This document shows positions 29,111 to 33,765 of a DNA stretch of 33,765 bases, piece after piece. The DNA comes from Methanobacteriota archaeon (GTDB taxonomy: Bacteria; Bacteroidota; Bacteroidia; Flavobacteriales_D; Sanyastnellaceae), in contig PBNL01000034.1 in NCBI GenBank assembly GCA_002723115.1, forward strand, positions 1-33,765, written 5' to 3'. The first letter of the stretch is position 1. Every line of letters begins with the position of its first letter. The position numbers and the translations under genes are program-made. The notes below the pieces were generated by a model. It was not told the origin of the DNA and ran no database searches. It saw only the letters and a list, made by a program, of their open reading frames with translations.

Positions 29111-31771
29111 TTACTCGTCTATTGATCCATGTGAATCAAAAATGTGAATCTCACCCTTAAAACTCTCTGGCACAATACCCTCTAGTCTAATGGTGTTGAC
29201 TATTACGTTGTAAAAGTAAACTCCATCCGACAATTGTTTGCCTGAAATAGCTTCTTTGCCATCCCAATTAATGTCAGGATTTGTTGTTCTAAACACTTCT
29301 ATTCCCCACCTATCATAAATAACGAATTCAACAGAGTCAATGAATTTCCATGGTAAAGATTTAAATACGTCATTCAAATAATCATTATTTGGTGTAAAGA
29401 CGTTTGGCACAAAATAATATGGACAATTATCTGCACAGATTATGTTAGAAAACTCACTCTCATTTCTTCTAAGTTCTCCATTTGGGCCCATAAGCAAGCT
29501 ATCCAATGCAGTAACAGCAAAACAACCTGCAATAGTTCCCTCTATTCCATCCTCATTAAACGTAAAGGTTGAATCAAGTTCTATCCCCTCGACTAAATCA
29601 AATGTCACATAGGGCCTAAGTGTGTCGTAGAGTGTTGGAGCCCAATAAAGAACATAACCCATTACATCATCAGAACAATCGTGTGCTCCAAACCAGTTTA
29701 ACAAATCCACCTGCTCTTCGCAATCTGCTTCAACATCTAGAATTGGAGGACAGGGTGGTGTATAATCATATGGCGTTCCACAACGTTCTTGGGATCTGTT
29801 TAATAATGGGTTTTCAATGAAATTGGAATCATACATCCCCTCAGTAATTACTCTGTAACAATAATTCTCATTGTTCACCAATCCAGAATCTATATACACA
29901 TTATTTAAAGTTGTGTCATAAGGTGTGAAGTCCAATTCTCCTGGGGCCTTTCTTTCTATGTAATATTTATAGTTGAACCAAGGGACATTCGCATTTATTG
30001 AAAGGGTGAGACTGTTGTCGTTTGGCTCCAAGGTTAAAAATGGTGTGGAAGATGGAATGCTCGATCCAACCAGAGCAGGACCATCAACCGTGTTACACCA
30101 AGCTTCTACTTTATATGAGTTGGGCGATGGTAAGGTGTTTACATCTATGTCAACATATGAACTATCAGTAATGCCCGAAGCAATTTCCAAGGATGCACCT
30201 CTGAATAAAGTATAAGTGTATGGCAATGGGAATATCAACGTGTCCATTTCAGTTGGTGGAGACCAACTCACTACAACTTCTCCATTTGTATCTGTAATTG
30301 CCACATCAGAATGTGTCATCACTGGCACATCCTTTTTTATTGTAGCACAAATTTCTTCTGACGATAACGATTCTGCACCGTCTTCGAATCTCATTACAAT
30401 TCTGTAACAATATGTTGCACCGTAAGAAAGAAGGTCATCATCAACATATGATGTGTTTGATAGGTTTGGCACACTAGCTATTAATTCATAACCAAGATCA
30501 TCTGGCACTCCTGTTTCACATGTGCTCGGTTCCCAAGAGGCGCTTTGATGCTTTCTATAAATATCGTGATACCCATCCTCTATCTGCCATTCCTGTAAAT
30601 CTTGAGCACACACTCCCCCCTCCCAGCTTAACAGAACAGTATTTCCTATAGGTTCAGCAATAACATTTTCTACTGCTGGAGCGACAATAGTAATGAATGC
30701 AGATTCTAAGTCTGTCAATTGGACTGAGCTAGCTTGATCTTTTGCTTTAAAAACCACTTGATATGGTGCAAGTCTTACTTCAGCACAAGTTGGAGCCCAA
30801 GCAAATTCACCAATACCTCCACCTAAGTTTGTGAAAATCGCTGGGTGTTCAACTGAACTCAATGCACCACCCAATGCATTAAGAGTAATATTATCACCAT
30901 CTGGATCAATAGCATTTACATACCAAGTCAAAAAAGAACCTGCTACAATACATGTATCAGCAATAGGCTCTAATTCAGGAGGATGATTGTTACACATTTG
31001 GACATCAATCTGCATATCTCTTACAACTTCCCCTACTTTTCTCATTTCTCCATTGACCTCTCTAAACTCTTCTATCAATATGGCAATATTGTACTCACCT
31101 ATTTCTTGTGGACTATCCCAAGTCACATCCCCAGTTTCTGAATCTATTTGAAATGTGTTGTTTTCACTTGGACCTATCTCATCAGGATAAACATAAGTTG
31201 GGATAGCTTCCCCATTAAATCCTCTACATGGAACGAGACTATAAACCAGTTCATCACCATCTGCATCATATGCTGCAGGATTGTGTTCCCAAATCCTATT
31301 TAAACATGCATTTTCAGTTGCTGGATTAAATAGTTCAACGCTGTTATTATGACCAGCTTCAGGGTCTATAATTAATAGTGATCTTATAGCGAATGGTGTA
31401 TCTACAGAGCCAAACATATTAAGCACTCCTTCATTTCTGTTGGGGTCTATAACCCTCAGTTCAAACACCCCAGGACCACCATATGTATGAGTACCTCTGT
31501 ATTTGTTGATTTTAATATCTCCAGGAATAATGACAGCATTTTCCCTATCTAAACTGTCTGCCTCATCACTATCACCCCAATGCAAATAAAGCATAGGTCT
31601 ATCTGCAAGTGCAGACGCTTTAGTGTAAGTAGTAATCAAGACTTCATATGTTAATCCCTCAACATGAGAATAGGTGATTTCACCTGCTCTGTTATGCGTA
31701 GCATATATTGAAGTAGTGCATATAAACAGTGCTACCACCAGAAAAACTAACCTATTTAGCCGTCTATGCAT
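29111..31771 (-). CDS. Cell-surface protein with gliding-motility (CHU_C) C-terminal domain
   Basis: An 886-residue exported protein. A signal peptide (MHRRLNRLVFLVVALFICTTSIYA) is followed by THNRAGEITYSHVEG, the start of a Bacteroidota surface domain with repeated Ig-like/cadherin-like stretches (YDADGDELVYSLVPC, DPDGDNITLNALGG). The middle has fibronectin-III-like repeats around residues 370-770. The last 85 or so residues form the type B C-terminal signal (PNVFTPNNDYLNDVF, FVIYDRWGIEVFRT, NWDGK, LSDGVYFYNV) that directs export by the type IX secretion system. It ends GEIHIFDSHGSIDE, with a short extra tail. Adhesion or a matrix role is likely; no enzyme motif is seen. Confidence 0.87.
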   Translation of the reverse strand: MHRRLNRLVFLVVALFICTTSIYATHNRAGEITYSHVEGLTYEVLITTYTKASALADRPMLYLHWGDSDEADSLDRENAVIIPGDIKINKYRGTHTYGGPGVFELRVIDPNRNEGVLNMFGSVDTPFAIRSLLIIDPEAGHNNSVELFNPATENACLNRIWEHNPAAYDADGDELVYSLVPCRGFNGEAIPTYVYPDEIGPSENNTFQIDSETGDVTWDSPQEIGEYNIAILIEEFREVNGEMRKVGEVVRDMQIDVQMCNNHPPELEPIADTCIVAGSFLTWYVNAIDPDGDNITLNALGGALSSVEHPAIFTNLGGGIGEFAWAPTCAEVRLAPYQVVFKAKDQASSVQLTDLESAFITIVAPAVENVIAEPIGNTVLLSWEGGVCAQDLQEWQIEDGYHDIYRKHQSASWEPSTCETGVPDDLGYELIASVPNLSNTSYVDDDLLSYGATYCYRIVMRFEDGAESLSSEEICATIKKDVPVMTHSDVAITDTNGEVVVSWSPPTEMDTLIFPLPYTYTLFRGASLEIASGITDSSYVDIDVNTLPSPNSYKVEAWCNTVDGPALVGSSIPSSTPFLTLEPNDNSLTLSINANVPWFNYKYYIERKAPGELDFTPYDTTLNNVYIDSGLVNNENYCYRVITEGMYDSNFIENPLLNRSQERCGTPYDYTPPCPPILDVEADCEEQVDLLNWFGAHDCSDDVMGYVLYWAPTLYDTLRPYVTFDLVEGIELDSTFTFNEDGIEGTIAGCFAVTALDSLLMGPNGELRRNESEFSNIICADNCPYYFVPNVFTPNNDYLNDVFKSLPWKFIDSVEFVIYDRWGIEVFRTTNPDINWDGKEAISGKQLSDGVYFYNVIVNTIRLEGIVPESFKGEIHIFDSHGSIDE

Positions 31772-31837
31772 TGTGGTCTAAGTTACATCACACACACTGC
31801 ATTTAGGCACTACCTTTACACAACAAAATCAAATCAT

Positions 31838-32893
31838 ATGAGAGTAGGACTTACGACGGGTGATCCAAACGGCATAGGTGTAGAAACTATCCTGAAGACA
31901 TTTCAAGATGATAGGATGTTGAATTTAATTACACCGATTCTCTATGCCTCTGAAAATTTGATTGAGCACAACATGAAGGTTCTTCAAATCGAAAACCTAA
32001 ATGTAAATGTGATTGACTCGGTTGATAAAGCCAAAAAGGGCAAACTCAATGTTGTAAAATCCTGTTCTGAAGAATTCAAAGTAAACGAAGGCGAGCTTAG
32101 CTCAGAAGCTGGGACATACAGTTTCAACTCATTGAAAAATGCTGTTGAAGATCTTGCATCGACAAAATTCGATGTTCTTGTAACAGCTCCAATTAATAAG
32201 GATGCTATTACCCAAGCAGGTTTCAAGTTTCCAGGTCACACAGAATATCTGGCTGATTTTGCCAATGCAGACGATGTGTTGATGTTTCTAATAGGTGAAG
32301 GGCTTAGAATTGGTATCGTTACAGGGCATATTGCTTTAAAGGATGTTGCAACAAAACTGACAACAAGTGCAATTAGTTCTAAGCTAAAACTTATGTATGA
32401 TTCCCTCTTAAAGGATTTTGGTTGTTCAACCCCTAAAATTGCAGTGCTAGGGCTCAATCCTCACGCTGGAGATAATGGGTTAATGGGCAATGAAGAGAAA
32501 AACGTCATTTCTCCAGCAATTAAAGAGGCTAATTCTAAAGGAATTAAGGCTTTTGGGCCATATGCTGCTGACGGATTTTTCGGATCTGGTGCTTATAAAA
32601 ACTTTGACGGAGTACTAGCCATGTATCACGATCAAGGACTCGCTCCATTTAAGGCATTGAGTTTTGGAAGAGGAGTAAACTTTACGGCTGGTCTTCAGAT
32701 AGTTAGAACTAGCCCTGATCACGGAACTGGATTTGATATCGCAGGCAAAAACGAAGCTTCAGCCGATTCGATAAGAGCAGCTATTTTTCTTGCCTCAGAT
32801 GTTAGAAAAAATCGCCTTCAGCACCGCGAAATCACTAACAATCCGCTAAAAATCTCTCCTCCTAAGCGAGAATATCGAGATTCAAAGCGCTAA
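31838..32893 (+). CDS. pdxA: 4-hydroxythreonine-4-phosphate dehydrogenase
   Basis: Oxidises and decarboxylates 4-phosphohydroxythreonine in vitamin B6 synthesis. I choose ATG 31838 (MRVGLTTGDPNGIG), the standard start, although the frame is open 24 codons further upstream. The 351-residue protein has VTAPINKDA, FPGHTEYLADF (metal His), LGLNPHAGDNGLMGNEE, and AMYHDQGLAPFKALSFGRGVNFTAGL with the second metal His and ending RTSPDHGTGFDIAGK. The gene is divergent from the CHU_C gene and starts the pdxA-DUF177-rpmF cluster; the rpmF part has its own promoter. Confidence 0.97.
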   Translation: MRVGLTTGDPNGIGVETILKTFQDDRMLNLITPILYASENLIEHNMKVLQIENLNVNVIDSVDKAKKGKLNVVKSCSEEFKVNEGELSSEAGTYSFNSLKNAVEDLASTKFDVLVTAPINKDAITQAGFKFPGHTEYLADFANADDVLMFLIGEGLRIGIVTGHIALKDVATKLTTSAISSKLKLMYDSLLKDFGCSTPKIAVLGLNPHAGDNGLMGNEEKNVISPAIKEANSKGIKAFGPYAADGFFGSGAYKNFDGVLAMYHDQGLAPFKALSFGRGVNFTAGLQIVRTSPDHGTGFDIAGKNEASADSIRAAIFLASDVRKNRLQHREITNNPLKISPPKREYRDSKR

Positions 32894-32918
32894 TTAGTTA
32901 AAAATAAAGAGTATTCAC

Positions 32919-32926
32919 TATCTTTG
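32919..32926 (+). promoter_or_regulatory. -7 element of the DUF177-rpmF unit
   Basis: TATCTTTG is an exact TAnnTTTG match 21 nt before the DUF177 ATG. A purine-rich GGAAGG just before the ATG is one of the few Shine-Dalgarno-like sites in the window. A TTG -33 is not visible. Confidence 0.55.
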
Positions 32927-32947
32927 CCCTCCCGAAATTTGGAAGGA

Positions 32948-33448
32948 ATGGATCCTCTAGCGTTTTACAAAATCCCCTTTATGGGCTTAAAAGCTGGGAA
33001 ACACGAGTTTCAGATGGACGTGGATCAAGAGTTCTTTACACATTTCCCTGAATCAGAAATCGAAGACGCAAAGGGCGTTGTAGATGTAGTATTAGATTAT
33101 TCTGAAACGAATATGGTACTCAAAATGAACATGAATCTGAACTGGAAAGTTCCTTGTGGCAGATGCTTAGAGGAATTGAATTACGATCTTCAACGAGAAG
33201 AGCAAATTGCTATTCAATACGGAGAAGAAACTGTAATTGGAGAAGATTTATGGACATTGGGTAAGAATGAGATTGAGTTAGATTTAGCCCAAACCGTTCT
33301 AGAAATGGCCCACCTTGCTAGACCTACGCACCAGGTACATGAAAACGAAAGTGATTGTGATCAAAAAATGCTAGGCTACTTCAGAACTGATAAAGAAGAA
33401 AGTGAAAGACCTATTGACCCTCGTTGGGACGCATTAAAGAATTTGTAA
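32948..33448 (+). CDS. DUF177 (YceD-like) protein
   Basis: A 166-residue soluble protein, placed as usual directly upstream of rpmF, 10 nt away. The start at ATG 32948 ([21 protein letters not shown]) is preferred over a TTG at 32924 that lies within the promoter octamer. The family mark is present: [14 protein letters not shown] (CxxC) and a later ESDCDQK with an acidic neighbourhood, and the C-terminal [12 protein letters not shown] is typical. The family (also called YceD) is associated with 23S rRNA accumulation in some bacteria, but the mechanism is not settled. Confidence 0.9.
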   Translation: MDPLAFYKIPFMGLKAGKHEFQMDVDQEFFTHFPESEIEDAKGVVDVVLDYSETNMVLKMNMNLNWKVPCGRCLEELNYDLQREEQIAIQYGEETVIGEDLWTLGKNEIELDLAQTVLEMAHLARPTHQVHENESDCDQKMLGYFRTDKEESERPIDPRWDALKNL

Positions 33449-33458
33449 ATACACCGTA

Positions 33459-33647
33459 ATGGCACATCCTAAACACAGACAGAGTAAAACTCGTACTCGT
33501 AAACGTCGCACACACTACAAGGCTACTGCGCCTAACGTAAGTACTTGTCCTACTACTGGACAACCACATATGTTCCACCGTGCACACTGGCACGAGGGTA
33601 AGCTATACTACAAGGGTAAAGTGGTTATGGAAAGAGAGGAGGCTTAA
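33459..33647 (+). CDS. rpmF: 50S ribosomal protein L32
   Basis: Ribosomal protein of 62 residues starting [22 protein letters not shown], the usual highly basic L32 beginning. Zinc-binding L32 has two CxxC pairs; here only Cys30 ([28 protein letters not shown]) remains. That is the zinc-free form and matches Flavobacteriia L32 from memory. Arginine codons are mostly CGT/CGC, as in highly expressed genes. It ends before a strong terminator. Confidence 0.98.
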   Translation: MAHPKHRQSKTRTRKRRTHYKATAPNVSTCPTTGQPHMFHRAHWHEGKLYYKGKVVMEREEA

Positions 33648-33675
33648 CTCCAACTCTTATTAAGATATTCAATTC

Positions 33676-33700
33676 AAGGGGAGCTTCCGCTCCCCTTTTT
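33676..33700 (+). terminator. Terminator after rpmF
   Basis: A 9-bp perfect stem AAGGGGAGC/GCTCCCCTT (33676-33684 with 33689-33697), loop TTCC, T run to 33700. It ends the DUF177-rpmF transcript; plsX, often next to rpmF in other bacteria, does not follow on this strand. Confidence 0.92.
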
Positions 33701-33709
33701 ATATACGCT

Positions 33710-33765
33710 TTAGTTATCCACGTTTAAGTTTTTAAGACTAAACTCACAAGTGTAGTTGCTTTTCG
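33710..33765 (-). CDS. Possible C-terminal end of a minus-strand gene entering from the right
   Basis: One minus-strand frame is open from the window edge to a TAA at 33712-33710 and reads KSNYTCEFSLKNLNVDN at the C-terminus, with a natural beta-strand-like pattern. It would be convergent with rpmF, with the hairpin between. Only 17 codons are visible, so it could be chance. The neighbouring minus frame also stays open for 13 codons. Confidence 0.3.
   Translation of the reverse strand, partial: KSNYTCEFSLKNLNVDN

Noticed and set aside
31766..31837. N-terminal extension of pdxA
   Set aside because: The conserved enzyme begins MRVGLTTGDPNGIG at 31838; the extension overlaps the divergent CHU_C start and contains the likely promoter.
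1..33765. CRISPR arrays, insertion sequences, prophage or att sites
   Set aside because: No regularly spaced repeats, transposase or integrase motifs or flanking direct repeats were seen; the only tRNA is followed by its terminator, with no integrated element.

Overview
The window reads as a stretch of a Bacteroidota chromosome, most likely a marine Flavobacteriales. The reasons are: promoter octamers of the TAnnTTTG type with almost no Shine-Dalgarno sites; a CHU_C/gliding-type C-terminal domain (type IX secretion cargo); a DUF5686 carboxypeptidase-regulatory outer-membrane protein; the order recQ <> kdsD-tatC-(DUF5686)-lptB; the pdxA-DUF177-rpmF cluster; and an L32 with a single cysteine. 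The DNA is AT-rich and very tightly packed, with no gene-free stretch over 300 bases. I see no phage, insertion sequence or CRISPR array.

Layout. 1-6.4 kb: the 3' part of cysS and an overlapping M28/glutaminyl-cyclase-like lipoprotein on +; pheS behind a cyclophilin lipoprotein on -; a small + strand lipoprotein; then a - strand SulP anion transporter with a 115-residue unknown protein, and a small acidic secreted protein. 6.4-13.1 kb: tRNA-Pro(GGG) on -, divergent from a tight + strand run pheT - acyltransferase - double-VOC protein - response regulator - histidine kinase. 13.1-15.8 kb: a phosphate-uptake cassette. It has three 11-bp-phased CTTAAC repeats (a Pho-box-like operator) that begin inside the last codons of the kinase, then a 27-residue single-helix membrane peptide, a PiT-family transporter, a phosphate-selective-type porin and a strong terminator. 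15.8-21.2 kb: a metallo-beta-lactamase hydrolase on -; a large + strand gene (degenerate MA-clan peptidase, beta-propeller, Omp85-like barrel) interrupted by one in-frame TAG; a half-size TauE/SafE protein; and an M20 amidohydrolase. 21.2-28.5 kb: recQ on -, divergent from kdsD-tatC-DUF5686-lptB. 28.5-33.7 kb: riboflavin synthase and an 886-residue CHU_C protein on -, divergent from pdxA-DUF177-rpmF.

How the genes fit together. The most coherent local system is phosphate sensing and uptake. A two-component pair sits directly upstream of its probable target operon, which would bring phosphate through the outer membrane (porin) and inner membrane (PiT), with an undescribed micro-protein as first gene. 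Most of the rest is housekeeping: aminoacyl-tRNA synthetases, LPS precursor and transport (kdsD, lptB), Tat export, vitamin B6 and B2 synthesis, and ribosomal protein L32. No obviously exotic defence or mobile system is present. The points most worth following are the amber-interrupted fusion gene, the 27-residue peptide with its Pho-like operator, the mirror-image promoter between tRNA-Pro and pheT, and three convergent gene pairs whose stop codons abut with zero spacing.
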